A stretch of DNA of 64,000 bases. It comes from Chrysopilus asiliformis (taxonomy: Eukaryota > Arthropoda > Insecta > Diptera > Rhagionidae). Location: assembly GCA_964034945.1 (NCBI GenBank), contig OZ035961.1, forward strand, positions 22,570,661-22,634,660, read 5' to 3'. A program made the position numbers and the translations under genes. Positions 1 through 11,817 of this stretch are shown here, piece after piece. The notes beneath the pieces were generated by a model. The model saw nothing but the letters and a program-made list of their open reading frames with translations. It was not told where the DNA came from and made no database searches. How positions within the stretch are numbered: position 1 is the stretch's first letter; every line of letters begins with the position of its first letter.

Positions 1-252
1 TCCGTAATGTTAGAAATTTGTGCTTCTGATACGATAAATCTGGAAGCTACTTCACTTTTGGTTGAAGAGTGTAATACTTCAGTTGAAGTCGCCCCAATCC
101 GGAATGCGGCACCCGAAAGAAACCGGGATTATTTTGAGGTGACTATGCCGAAGTACACTCCCGAAGTACACTCGCCAACATTTTCCGCAACGCCGACTAT
201 TTCCATTCCCGTTTGCTCAGCAAGAACTTCCATGAGGCTTCCCGTATTATAA
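1..252 (+). CDS. unrecognised GC-richer open frame, 5' end outside window
   Basis: The frame is open from base 1 and ends at TAA 250-252, giving about 83 residues without a recognised domain. The segment is clearly richer in GC than the AT-rich DNA that follows, which hints at former or present coding sequence. The opposite strand also has a shorter open stretch over about 130-245, so the strand is uncertain. It contains a short direct repeat, with GAAGTACACTC occurring twice near 150-175. It could be the 3' exon of a neighbouring gene or a piece of a mobile element. Confidence 0.3.
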   Translation, partial: SVMLEICASDTINLEATSLLVEECNTSVEVAPIRNAAPERNRDYFEVTMPKYTPEVHSPTFSATPTISIPVCSARTSMRLPVL

Positions 253-1616
253 ATAACATAAATAACTATAAATATTATAAATAACACCATTTATGTATTT
301 CCGTCGTCGTTTTTAGACATGAATTGAGGTTCTGTAATTCTTCATTTGACATTTGCTGAGCTACTGAGCAGAGTTATTTTACGCTCAGAAAAAATGTGAG
401 CTGCTCAGTTGAGCCGCTCTGTAGCGATTGCGTTCAGTAACTGAGCACCTTTTTCGGGCCAATTTTGCAGCACCTAAAAAAAAAGATTTTTTTTTTTAAG
501 AATTAAGAAAAAACTGTATTTTTTTAAAAGCATTGTAAGGGAAGTACCCGTTAACAGCTACCGTCACTTTTTCAAAAGTTGATAGAAAACTACGATTTTT
601 GTAAAACTTATTTATAAAAAATTTCAAGTTGCTAGCTCAATGCGTTCTCGAGTTATTTAAGATACGCAAAACGCACATACATCTTTATAATTTTACCTGA
701 AAATTTTCTATCTGCCCCGTTCTCGAGTCGGTCTCTGTCATGAAAACAATACTTTCCCTCTATAGCAGAGGAAAATAAAAATGATTGTAGAAAACTCTAT
801 TATTCCAGAATCGATTTTTTCTAAAAATTTTACCTTACTAGATTTTTGTTTATTATTCATTTTCAAAAAAAAAACTTGAATTAATAAATAACTGGACTAG
901 GTAACTTCTCCTTAATAAATTGTTACCAAATACAAACTTTGTTATACAGAGTATTTAATCGTACGTTACATCTATCTATATGTATGATATTGGAAATGCA
1001 TGAAATATTTTGCGTAAGCATAAATTGCTAGTAGTGTACCGTATTTCATACAGGCAAAAATATGTACTCTCGCACATTTAAATTAGCTTGAGAAATCTCA
1101 TTTGTATGGCTATAGGCTTGTGTATTTGTGCAATATGTGCATCTGAGCACACTTGTTCAATGATCACAATTTACAGATATGTATATCAACATAGTTTAAT
1201 ATTAGATGCCAACAATTCGTATATTCGTATTGCTTGTTGACAAAGATATATCGATGAGTTATGTATTTCGACACCGAGTTCATTGTGGAGGGCCATTATG
1301 TTACACATAACATGTCGAGTATGCTACCAATTTGTATTAATTGCTATTTAGTCTAATTGAAGTCTTTTGGAACATTTGAGCCCCATGATTTCAGTATTTC
1401 ATGTGGTTAAATGTTGGTTGTTGCATTCCAATTCAGTTAGTTATTGACTGATTCCAAATTAATTTATCATGATTATAATTATAATTCCATTTTTATCTGC
1501 TGGAAACTTAATTTATACCCTGAAACGTTGGTGTAGTAAAAATATTTGATAAATTTAAACATAGTTAAGCTTGCAATTTTTTGTTATATACGATATGAGA
1601 CATCTGTACATGCAAT
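253..1616. other. non-coding AT-rich stretch
   Basis: No gene was seen. At 355-460 there are several short CTGAGC/GCTCAG inverted motifs that loosely resemble the ends of the inverted-repeat element at 4430-4701. At 540-760 there is sequence of the 'sympathetic' repeat type found beside GACA tails elsewhere in the window. The rest is plain AT-rich DNA. Confidence 0.4.
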
Positions 1617-1729
1617 TCTCCTACATAGGTTTACAACAAACTGCTGTGAAACAATTCTCCTACATAGGTTTACAACAAACTGCTGTGAAACAATTCTCCT
1701 ACATAGGTTTACAACAAACTGCTGTGAAT
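1611..1729. repeat. 39-bp tandem repeat, three copies
   Basis: Three near-identical 39-bp units lie head to tail. Each contains CAATTCTCCTACATAGG, then a stretch ending CAAACTGCTGTGAA. Because 39 is divisible by three, the array opens several overlapping frames on both strands; these are artefacts of the repeat. Confidence 0.9.
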
Positions 1730-1839
1730 ATGAAGAAGGGGTTAGATTCCAAAAACTTATAAAAAATATAAGAAAAGCTACAATTTCCAGGAACCACTCG
1801 TTAAATCCTGTATATGAGGACCGACAAAATGTTGATTTT

Positions 1840-1990
1840 AAAAAAATCAATTTGTATGATAATGGGGGAAGAAGTGGTCCGATTGAATTTTGATGTATGG
1901 ATGAGTTATGTAAAATGTCATTCCAAGCACATTTTAATTTTGCAAATTTTTAAATGCGACTCATCGTTTTCGGGAAAAATTCAAAAAACT
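1840..1990. repeat. dispersed 'GTGGTCCGATTG' repeat unit
   Basis: This unit contains GAAGTGGTCCGATTGAATTT, then GATGTATGGATGAGTTATGT and a tail with TTTTCGGGAAAA. Related units occur at 48360-48600 and 49360-49620, and a weaker one near 2640-2740. It is a degenerate dispersed repeat of unknown class. Confidence 0.65.
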
Positions 1991-2006
1991 ATTTCGTTTA
2001 TGCGCA

Positions 2007-2557
2007 ACTAGCTTGCATACCCGTCGTTGCCGGGTTAAGTTTTTTCGATTTTTTTTATGGTCTATATTGGAGCTAAACTTCAGGCCAATCGGCTCGGGAG
2101 TTTCCCCGCGAAAGGGTAACATAGAGGAAGAGCTAAGTTTCGAGATCACTTTACCCCCTCCCCTTACTCCCCCACCTCTCGGGCTACTTCTAATGGGTCT
2201 ATGTTGCAGCTGGATCCCTGACGAACATCTATGCCAAATTTCAGGCCAATCGGTTCAGTAGTTTCCCCGCGAAAGAGTAACATAACGCAAAAAATAAGTT
2301 TCGAAATCACTTTACTCCCTCCCCTTACTCCCCCACCCCTCGCGCAACTTTTCCGTATGCCTATGTTGGAACCAGAACTACCACAGACACTCATGCCAAA
2401 TTTCAAGTCAATCGGTTCAGCCGTTTTTGCGTGAAAGAGGAAGAGACATACAGACAGACAGACAACAACTCATTTTTAACCGACTTCCAAAAAGGAAAAG
2501 GTTCTCAATTCCACCTGAATATTTTTTTTTTTTTATAAATTAGTATGATATGATATA
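2007..2557 (+). repeat. interspersed repeat with GACA tail (MINE/Helitron-like), copy 1
   Basis: It starts ACTAGCTTGCATACCCGTCG and contains two diverged units carrying CAGGCCAATCGGTTCAGTAG-type sequence and CCCCTCCCCTTACT. It ends in a CAGACAGACAGACA tract followed by AT-rich sequence with TTAGTATGAT. Copy 2 is at 27949-28334. Copy 1 has an extra block at about 2480-2535 (ACCGACTTCCAAAAAGGAAA) that copy 2 lacks, suggesting a nested insertion. Repeats of this general form are common in insect genomes; the class is not assigned here. Confidence 0.75.
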
Positions 2558-2734
2558 ACCTAACGGCCGAGTGCCTCTTTTTTTGTGTTCCAATAAATTA
2601 ATTTTGTTGGTTTACCATAAATAAATAAATAAATATTTCGTTTATTTAGGGGAGGGGGGAAGGAATGGTCCAATTTTTCTCTTTCAAAAACTTTGCTTAG
2701 TCATTTACGAGAAACGCAATTGTACAATATTTCA

Positions 2735-2860
2735 AGTCTGAAGCTTAATCCTTTTGAACGTTATGGTGTTTGCGGACAGACAGACTGAAACACTGACGGA
2801 CATGCGAAAACCAAAATCTTTTGTCATCCCAAACACCCTGGTGTAGTTCATTTTTGTGTC
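2735..2860 (+). repeat. partial GACA-tailed repeat end
   Basis: It has a short GACAGACAGACTGA run followed by GACATGCGAAAACC and CACCCTGGTGTAGTTCATTT. The same tail (GACATGCAGAAATT and CACACTGGTGTAATTCATTT) follows the longer GACA array at 56730-56815, so the two are copies of one family. Confidence 0.6.
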
Positions 2861-4429
2861 GCCGATTGTTTCGATGCATTATAGACAGTATACGAAAACT
2901 AATATACCTCTATTTGATTCTCATATATAAAAAAAATCGACATAGATATACAATTTTTCATCGTATGAGGTTTAATTATGTAAGAAAGGTATCATCTCAT
3001 CGCTAGGTGGATAATGCTGTGTTTTTCAATGAAATAAATATTGTTCTCAAATATTCCAAACATTTTTTTTAAATATTAGGTACTCTGGAATTCTATATAA
3101 CTCCATTTATTTTCAAGTCCATTAAAAACAAGAACTATAGAAGAATGGAATGTTGTTTAGAGTCGCACAGAATTAACGAAGATATTTAACCACATGAAAT
3201 TATCTTTCAAAACAATTTCAACTAAAATGCCAGTAATTAATTCCGCTGATTGGAAACGACATTTGAAATCTAGATTAGAGAATCCCAGATTACTGGCAAG
3301 CACTCCCCTAGCCCGACTTTCTACTGCATCGCATACTTGACAAGATCAAAGGAGTCCCATTCATCCATTCCATCCATCCATCGTATATCCCGAGCATTGA
3401 TCATCATATGGGACCATACGAGTATACCATGATCCCGTAATGTTCTTCGGTGACTCCCAAGAGATGGATTCTATTTTTAGGCCTTCACTAATCATACTAA
3501 GCCAAACTATGTGCGCAATGTGTCATTAAAATCATTACAATATCGCTTGTTTTACGGCCTAGTACTTACTCTATCTCCGACTTTTGATTTAAACACAACA
3601 CATCCCAATCTCGATCTGATGGGAATTTGGCTGAAAGATGCTGAGGGGTAAACTGTGAAATAGCATTTTATATACGAGAGTGATCGGGATGCTCTTAATA
3701 CGATAAATAACGTTCCTGGTTAATGAGAAATTCCCCCTCTAAATATTTAAAATGGATCATCATATTCGATTATGGGATCAACGTATTTAATTAGTCCGAA
3801 GCGAATGAAATTAACGAAACGAAGGAATCCTCCATAACGACTTATTTTTATGGACCCATAAGACCAGAAATGGACAGTTAGAGAGACAAATTCCTATAAT
3901 AGCCAATACTGTGATGGGGTGTGCGTCATCTGAAATTATCAGTTTTATGATCACTTGTGATGCGTTAAAAGATCTTCAGATATCTTTAACTATAAGATCT
4001 ATAAAATTCATCACCATTCCGAATAATTGGAAATTCAAGCCCTAAAACCCATCGTAAAATCGATTTAAGCAGAAGCTATTTTAACAAATAATTGAGATTT
4101 TTGGGTATTTTATCATCAGATTTCATTCGTTCAAAACATATCACACTTTTTAGTAGATATAGGCATTTTTTAATAGAGATTTTTGCGTATTTTACCATCA
4201 GATTTCATTCGTTAAAAAAATATCACACTTTTTAGAAGATAAAGACATTTAAAAAAAAAAATACAGAGCAGATACTACAAATTCCATAATTGTTATGGGT
4301 TTTTACATAATTCTAGTAAATAAAGTTGTCTAATAACCATTTTTTCCGAATCTCAAAAAATCAGGATCGGGATGAATTACTACATAGGAAGACGATCATC
4401 GGAGTATTTAGAGATGGTATTAAAAGATG
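2861..4429. other. non-coding stretch
   Basis: No gene was seen. There is a short CCAT-rich microsatellite at about 3358-3383. The rest is unremarkable AT-rich sequence. Confidence 0.4.
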
Positions 4430-4701
4430 CACTCAGAAAAATGTTCAGGTCAACTTTTTGTCAGGTTAACTCTGACCTTACAGAGGTTTCTGTAAGCCAG
4501 CTAGCGGTCAGAGTTAACCCATCTAAGGTCAATTCGTGCAGCTCCCAATGCCCTACTTCACCTGCTGGTGGCTTAATTTCAGAATTTCTCCGACCACAGG
4601 TCAACTCAGTTTTACTTGCCCACATGTAGGCGAACGCGCGCCTGCCTGAGGCCAATTACGCCGTATGTAGGTCGTCGAGTTAGCCTCCATTTTTCTGAGT
4701 G
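4430..4701. mobile_element. MITE-like inverted-repeat element
   Basis: It has terminal inverted repeats CACTCAGAAAAATG (4430-4443) and CATTTTTCTGAGTG (4688-4701). The interior is GC-richer and holds further inverted GGTTAACTCTGACC / GGTCAGAGTTAACC pieces. No convincing target duplication was seen. It is non-coding; the open frames over it are incidental. Confidence 0.75.
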
Positions 4702-7383
4702 TGGTAGGAGGGCTGTTTGAAGTCTTTTGAAGCCATCAAAAATCGGTTTTTTAACGAAACTTCCTAAACATTTCCCAATTTTTTTCCCACATATAAAATT
4801 TTATAAATAAATTTAATTTTTAGGAAAGAATTTATCTCGGGGACCAAAAATTTTGCAGTTACATCACTGTAGCTTCTTTTCCCTTAATATATCAACAGGG
4901 AAGGCAAAACACGGCCTTTGATAGTTTTTTTGGTCTTTTTCCCAGATCTTTTTTCTCGCGACCCTCTTTTGGGAAATCGGGAGTTTCCACTGGATTGTAC
5001 AAACTCAGTCGCTAACGATTGATTCTATTGTTATTGCAAGACTCCTGAAAATTTGCGTTTCAGCAAATTTCGTTTTCTCCTGAATGTAACATTCTTTAGG
5101 TGAAATGCGCCTCAGGTGAAAGCTCTAAACGTTTCACATAGAAAACCAGGGATGGCAAAAGAAAAAAAATTGTTACGTTATACACTTCGTTATGTGACGC
5201 AATTGAAATTTTGTTTCGTTACGTTATTTCGTTTTGTAACGGAATTAAATTTCTATAACGTTATACTTAATGTTGAAGAAAAAGCCGGACAATAATTTCG
5301 ATATGTCGTTTCGTAATAACGTTTTGCATACATGAAAAAAAAGTTTTATATTCTGCAAAAATTGAATTTAATGAAGTTTTAATTACAAAGTCTGAGAAAC
5401 AATTAGAATATTTAACAAAATGCCTTTTAAGACTGAAATTCATTGTTGCGCGCGCAAATGTTTTGTTTTATCCCACAGCCAAAAGTGTTAGTAAATTACC
5501 TTTGTCCTCCAATTACGTACAAATATGGTAAATTGCATGACAAATTCTTGAATTAAATTTTAAAATGTAAAATCCTTCTTTGGTATATTTTCTTTTTCTT
5601 CGCCATGAATAGTCTCCATACTTCAGCGAAATCCCAGCGGCAAATGCAGTTAAAATTTACACGATCGAGACATGGCTGTCGATACTTGTTCGGTAATTAA
5701 ACACCTTGGCAAGGGCTCATGTTTGTTACCTATTCCCATTTTAATTATTTCAACTAACTAACAAATATGCAAAAAGGTTTTATTGCTGAATAAATCATGT
5801 TACCGCTCAGATTATGTATTTTAGCGCCTTAAACGGTGAATTCCATAAAATTAAAAGAATTTCATTCGCTAATGGATTTCCTGTGTTTCTCACCTGGACT
5901 ACCCATTCCTATTTTGTCCGATTCACGTATGGAACACTGTCTTTTAACCGATCAACTGTTTTAAAGTATGTATCATTGGTTTTGTTTTATTTAGTCTTCA
6001 TTAAACGTTTCATACTTCTTAAATATGGCCAGCATAAAATGTGCCTGATGCAGATTTTAAACGCCAAAAACAAATTCTTCGCGATGGATTCAAATTCAAC
6101 GGGCGGCGGCGGATCTTGTGGCACTGAATAGGTTTAAACAAAAATTGAGTTTTGAAGTCCAAAATTAACCAAAATTTTATTAATACGAGTATGATGTAGA
6201 ATTTTTTTAATATGATCAAAAATTTCTCTGAGTATATTTTGTTGGTTTTCATAAAATGTTGATTTTACTTTTTAATCCATAAAAAAGTTGATGTCATTCC
6301 ATTTTAAAATACATGTTATAATGTTGCATTCAAAATTTGAATCTGAAACATTTAAAAATTAATGTTTGCTTATAATTCACACTTGAAATGATTTCGCTCA
6401 CATCTTATATAAGTTCTGAACTCCGTATTGCGGATAGCTGGTCCGTGGGCTCTACAGTTCAAGAGTTGCCACATCCTCTGATTGTGAGTTCAACAATTCG
6501 TTGCGTTATTCGTAATGCAACCAAAAAAATATAACACCCTCTCGATTTTGTCTTCTTAAGAAGACAAGCTTTGCTTGACTTAATAAGAAGACAGATCATA
6601 GATAGAGTTATAACTGTGCAAGAGAAATATTGCCCAGCGCTTTTTTTTAATTTTGAGATTTAAATGATTATTTGTAGCAAGCTGGACCACCATAACAAGA
6701 TCGAAAGACACAAGCAGAGCAACTTGAAATTAAAAAAAAACTGATTCATTTATAAATTTTTCAAGTTGCTTTAGTGCTGATGGTGGTAAATTATAGTGAG
6801 GGGTAAAAAAATATTCTGATTGTCTGTAGAAGTAAAAAAGAGGTTAGTATCGTTTTAAATTCACACTTTCGTTGTTAAAACTAACTAAAAAACTTGCAAA
6901 GTTTAACTAAATTTCAGTTATTTAAAAAAAAAACCCCTGGAACTTTTATGTTTTTTGTTTTCATATTAATATTTGCAACACCGTATTTACTAATTTGGGA
7001 AAAAGGCAACAAAAAAAATCAATTTTAATAACTTTAAAATATTTTTTTTTATTTGCAATCATATCGTGACATTAATACCCTTAATTTATATTTTAATGTT
7101 TTTTTTATTGTTTTCTTAATTTATATCTGCAAATACAGTGAAACCATTAAAATCATGAAAATAAATAGGGGATAAAAATGAAGTTACAGAAACTATTATT
7201 CATTAAATACAGAAAATGTAATTAAAATTAATTCTAAAATCTTAAAAAGAATTATTCAAACAGTCGGACAATTACATGGAAAGAAATGATTCGTAGAGAA
7301 CTTTTAATATATACAAAACAGTGAGATTTTTCGCGGGAAAAGGCGTAATTCATATAAAGAATTCTCTGAAAATTTTAACATTC
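4702..7383. other. non-coding stretch with a small hairpin
   Basis: No gene was seen. At 5107 there is one copy of the ATGCGCCKCAGG module, and at 5150-5330 a run of GTTACGTTAT/ATAACGTAAC-like repeats. At 6551-6593 a hairpin carries GTCTTCTTAAGAAGAC and an inverted AAGCTTTGCTTGACTT arm. The rest is AT-rich. Confidence 0.4.
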
Positions 7384-7880
7384 AGGGTATTCACAATCCT
7401 CTTTTAATTTTCGGTATTCGGTGTTTTCGGTAATATTAAAAAACTGAAAATATTCTGCTGTGAGCATCCCACAGCACAGATTTGAGAACAGCGCTTTTAT
7501 TGGATACGTGACAAAATCATGAACTGCGAATTTGATTGTAAAATATGTCACATACCTTTAAATCCATGTTTGATGTATTCTTTTGAATTTCTATTGTGGC
7601 AAAGGCTATTAAATTGAAAAAATTTGAAGTCCGATGAGATTAACAAAAAACCAGCGAGAAAATTTGACAACTAAAAACATTATTAGCGCCACCCGCGGTT
7701 GATTCTTGATACCGAATAACCGGGCCGGAAAACACGACTCAAGGCATGTATACAATTACCGAATCTGGTAATTCATTTTTACATGAACCAAATTACCGTC
7801 TCGGTAAAAATCTGTTAAATTTGACTGAATTACCGAGCGGTAAATTTACCCGCAATTTAAAAGACGACTGTGAATACCCT
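7384..7880. mobile_element. MITE family D, copy 1
   Basis: This non-coding element of about 497 bp has inverted ends AGGGTATTCACAATCCTCTT and the complement of that form (GACTGTGAATACCCT). A second copy lies at 59091-59518 and is similar over its length. Copy 1 has about 60 extra bases near 7490-7550. Internally it carries repeated GGTAATT/AATTACC motifs. A possible 3-bp duplication (ATT here, AAT at copy 2) can be read if the end base is counted. Confidence 0.85.
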
Positions 7881-8837
7881 GATTATTTCCCTATTTTGAG
7901 GAGATTGTTACAAAAAAGACTGTACAAATTTTTGTAGCAATTTGTCCTATTATTTCTCTCCATGTACAAAAAAGCGGTTAAAAAGCTTACTGCGTATTTG
8001 GAGTAAATTGATTTATTTGTAAGAATTCATAAAAAATGTGAAATCAAAAACTTTTCTATGAGATTCACATAAATTGGCAACTTTTACTAAACATGTTGAG
8101 CAATTATTGTGTAACCAACATGAAATTTCAACATGCTGCATCAACATTTAGTAACGCTTTGGTGATTCGGTGTGAATCACCGATATTACAAAAGCTTTTT
8201 GAGATTTTAAGAAACTTTTGACTGAAAATGACTTTTGGCGTAACGGCATGCTTTATAAAAACATAAAATAGATTTTTACTAACATTTTAAATATTTGAAA
8301 ACAACGTTTGGAAATTTATTGAATGTCCCTTGCAGTATCCGATCTTACCCAGATCTCAAATTGCATTTATACAAACTTCTTTAGATTCAAAGAATTTAAT
8401 TTTAATGTGCACAAGGGTTTTCTGATTTGAATTTGAACGTTATTATTTGAAAAATCTTCAAAAAATTCAAATTTTCAGAGGAAATTTTCAGTTTTTTTAG
8501 CTAAATTTTGTTTTTTAGATTTCATACTTACACGCTTATAAACAAACGGACAAACAGAACATAAAAATATTCTGTTTTTCAGTTTGTTTTCATCTTTTTA
8601 AACCTTTTTCATATTTTTAAACTCACTAGTGAAGTTAATTTCCTCTTGTGGTCGATGCATAATAAATAATAGAAGAAAGCATATTTTCAAATATTTTTTT
8701 TCGCAAAATTCTGGTACTATATTAGTTTTAATTGTACTTTCCCGTTAGGTTCAGATTATCACATACCTCCTCTTCAGACATATTTTGAACTACTGAAAGA
8801 ATTTGGGTCGGTTTTCACCATCAAAGGAATTATTCAA

Positions 8838-9128
8838 TTATTCACCCACTATAATATACCTATTCCCCTTTCCTATGTGCTTCCCTCTAGCATTCTCGTA
8901 CAATACGGAATAACTTTTGATAAGGTTTTTATCATTGAAAAGGTTATGCTGCCTCAAGGAAATTTTCCGCCCACCAAAATCTACCCTACGCTGATGAGTC
9001 ATGTTCGAGGCATATGTAACGCTACTATATAAGAAATTGTAGTCAAATTCATTGGCAAACATCTTTAGTTCGAAGACAGAACATGACAAGGCACTGGTGT
9101 AGCTAAGTAGTCCATCCTCAATATTTAG
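8838..9128 (-). CDS. unassigned minus-strand open frame, possible terminal exon
   Basis: A 96-codon frame with a stop at 8838-8840 follows a good acceptor (GATTTTCACAG) at 9129. The protein piece starts LNIEDGLLSYTSALSCSVFE and ends GNRYIIVGE; it has balanced composition and no recognised domain. The segment is GC-richer than its flanks. It lies about 2.6 kb beyond the 3' end of cv-c on the same strand. No partner exon was identified, so it could be chance or a relic. Confidence 0.25.
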   Translation of the reverse strand, partial: LNIEDGLLSYTSALSCSVFELKMFANEFDYNFLYSSVTYASNMTHQRRVDFGGRKISLRQHNLFNDKNLIKSYSVLYENARGKHIGKGNRYIIVGE

Positions 9129-9448
9129 CTGTGAAAATCTCTTCAAATATTTTATTTGAAAACTCACTTACCTGTGTAAATTTTACTGCGAAAAACAATT
9201 GAACATTCTAAACTATTTTATTCATTAAATAAATAATATAAGAAGATATTTTGACAGCTGAAAAACGGTATACGGTAAGAGGAGGAACAAACAAAAAAAC
9301 TCAATACTGCGCTGTGTATCATATATATTTACAATAGACATGAGATATAGCTGAGTTGAGTTACTGCGCTAACAAGACTAATGAAAAGAGAATATGTACA
9401 TAACAAGAAATTGTATTTTTGGGCTTGTCTATAACACCGCGTCTTGAC

Positions 9449-9860
9449 CTGGGATTTTTCATCGCAGAGATTTTTGATTGACCAATCAGAGCTCGAGTTG
9501 ACGGAGGGGAAAAATCCCAGAGAGAAATTTCTTGAAATCTTGCAATAGCAAAATTTCTTGGAATTTCACAATTCAAGATGGCGGAATCCAAATTCTCCCG
9601 ACAAGTAATTGCGAAAATAACTAATTTTTGCAAAATACGATACAAAAAGCTTTGGAAGAGAATATATAACATTAAGAGGTTTTTCTTTTCGTCTGTTCTT
9701 CTGTTTCAGCCTTTTCAATTTCACGTATTGCATTAATTGCGAGAGCGGCGACTATGTGTTTTCTTTTCATCGGCATTTTCAATACTAAATTTCAAGAGAT
9801 TTTCGGCCCAGCTGTCAAAAAAGTCTCATTGCGGTGAGATATTTCTCGGGATGAAAAATT
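9449..9860. mobile_element. possible diverged inverted-repeat element
   Basis: The left end GGGATTTTTCATCGCAGAGA partly matches the complement of the right end (ATTTCTCGGGATGAAAAAT). Interior GATTGACCAATCAGAGC resembles a piece inside the Harbinger-like repeat near 61950. The ends match only imperfectly. Confidence 0.3.
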
Positions 9861-10004
9861 GTTTTAATTATTTTAAGACTTGATTAAAATTGTTAATCAA
9901 GTCAATGTGCGAGAAAGCAAGACAAGGAGATTTTTCGCCTCTATCGTATTGAATACATATGTAAAAATTTCCCCAAAAGTTGGCTCAATAACCAAGTTGT
10001 TTCG

Positions 10005-10130
10005 TTTGACTCGTTTGCGTTATGTGCGCTATTGCGCTACTAAAATTTTTATTCGCGTATCAGCGCACATAGCGCAGTATACTGTATCAACGCAATGGCG
10101 CAACGCAGCGCTGCGTTACCCATGCCTAGT
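10005..10130. repeat. GCGCTA/TAGCGC-rich inverted-repeat cluster
   Basis: The segment holds TATGTGCGCTATTGCGCTAC and, inverted, CAGCGCACATAGCGCAGTA, then CGCAACGCAGCGCTGCG. TACTGCGCTA-type motifs also occur at about 9308, 9361, 10185 and 10219. It may be an old foldback element. Confidence 0.45.
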
Positions 10131-10177
10131 ATAATATACTAGCGACACCAGCGTCATGTCATTTTTTGTCTTTGAAC

Positions 10178-10246
10178 TGAAGACTACTGCGCTACCTATC
10201 TTTTCCTTTCATGAAGACTACTGCGCTACCTATCTTTTCCTTTTCG
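10178..10246. repeat. 34-bp tandem duplication
   Basis: Two copies of a unit beginning TGAAGACTACTGCGCTACCT lie head to tail with a 34-bp period. There is only slight divergence at the junction. Confidence 0.85.
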
Positions 10247-11702
10247 CTTTGTATGGGAATCTAACCTCATTCCCTATATAGTAGTTTTAGATATATGGGA
10301 ACCGGATATACAGTACAAACTTCATTTCCTTATTACTAGGATTTTTTCCCCATCATTTGGTGCAACATATCAGAAAAAAAAGCTTCTGGAATTATCCCAA
10401 TATTGAAGTAATCTAAAAAATCCCTGATTTCAATTCCAACACATACACTGAACAACTGAAAAAACTTCAATCAATAAATAAAAATAGACTCAAAAAAATG
10501 TGATGCAAGAATTTGTTTTTAATAACTTTCTCATGTGTAAACAAAGAAAAACTTTTTTTACTCAAATTTCAATTCTTACGAAATTGATACTGGAGTTCAA
10601 AGTCAATTCCGGAAAAACTATGATTTTTACATTAATTACAAATAAATTTTATATTAATACAAAATCAAAAAAAAAAAAACTCATTAAATTTTATAATTTT
10701 TGTTATCAATAACATCTCCTAAACATATTCCCATCTAATAATTTTATTGTAATAACTAAATTAAATTATAATACCCTTGCTTGTGTGTTTTTAATATTTT
10801 TTTCCTTTTTTCTTATACATAATGTGAATATTCAACAAATTGACTAGTTTTTAACATAATTTTATCAACGTTATACTTTGCAGGATTATTTCTATTGAAT
10901 TTCAATATTTTGTTAATAGTTTTTTTTTTGTTTTATTTTGTTTAGGGATGGACTGAGGGGGTTGTTTTTTGTTTTGTTAATAAGTATTTCAGGTAGTTGA
11001 AATTACTTGATTATCTGAGTATTTTGATCGGTTTGACTTAAAAATAAATAATTACAGTATCATTATTAATAATTATCATCTTCTGCAACTTATAATATTA
11101 CAATTAGATTAAAGTCCTAAGTAAGTTTACATTTAACAATACTATTTACAATTTCATCAATTTTCTTCTTTTATCGTAAATATTCATGTATAGGTAATGA
11201 TAAGAAATTTTCGCTCATTCATTCATGGAATTGAATTTTTTGTTGTTTTTGTTTCTTTTTCGTCTACTCTCCTTTTTTAAAAGTTTTACTAAAATAGTGT
11301 TTTACAAAAAATATAATTTATCTCGAGGTTCTCTATGAACAATAATATTGAAACCGTTATCAATATAAAAACATTTTGGTCGAAAATATCCATAATTATA
11401 TTTTTTTTTAATATTAATGTTTTTATGTGTTAAAATTCTTTTTTGTTTTTTTTTTTTTTTTAATTTTTTTGTTTAATACCTATAATACACTTTACAATAA
11501 ATATTGATCCACGTAATTCGACATTTAGCAACATATTTTATCTGATATAGTTTTCTGTTTTCTTCTGTTTAACCATAAATACTTATATCTTTTTCATATA
11601 GTAACAATGATGAATTTAACAATGTTTAATAATAATTCACAATTGATTCAATCAAACATTCACTCGTATTAAATATTTGGGTAACGTTTAACTGTGTTAA
11701 AC
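10247..11702 (-). other. 3' UTR / 3' flank of cv-c
   Basis: No gene was seen here. The stretch is extremely AT-rich with many T and A runs, as expected for a fly-type 3' UTR. On the minus strand ATTAAA occurs at 11625-11630 and 11472-11477, and AATAAA at 10932-10937 and 10743-10748. Which of them is used cannot be told from sequence alone. Confidence 0.4.
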
Positions 11703-11817
11703 TTATACTTTACTCTCAGGACCATCGGCGACATGTCGGAATGCTGATCGAATTTTTAGTAAATAATGTGAACAGATATGTCCATAACTCTTGTTGTACC
11801 ATTCCGGTGTTCGGCCT
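11703..11817 (-). CDS. cv-c: cv-c terminal coding exon
   Basis: The last coding piece is 115 bp and follows acceptor TTTTTCAG. It encodes GRTPEWYNKSYGHICSHYLL, then KIRSAFRHVADGPESKV and TAA. The C-terminal helix and the GPE(T/S)K end match the DLC1/cv-c tail, so the stop is credible and the protein is full length at its C terminus. The 3' UTR follows toward lower coordinates. Confidence 0.94.

Noticed and set aside
1546..1893. Repeat protein on either strand at the 39-bp array
   Set aside because: A repeat length divisible by three opens all frames; there is no other coding sign.
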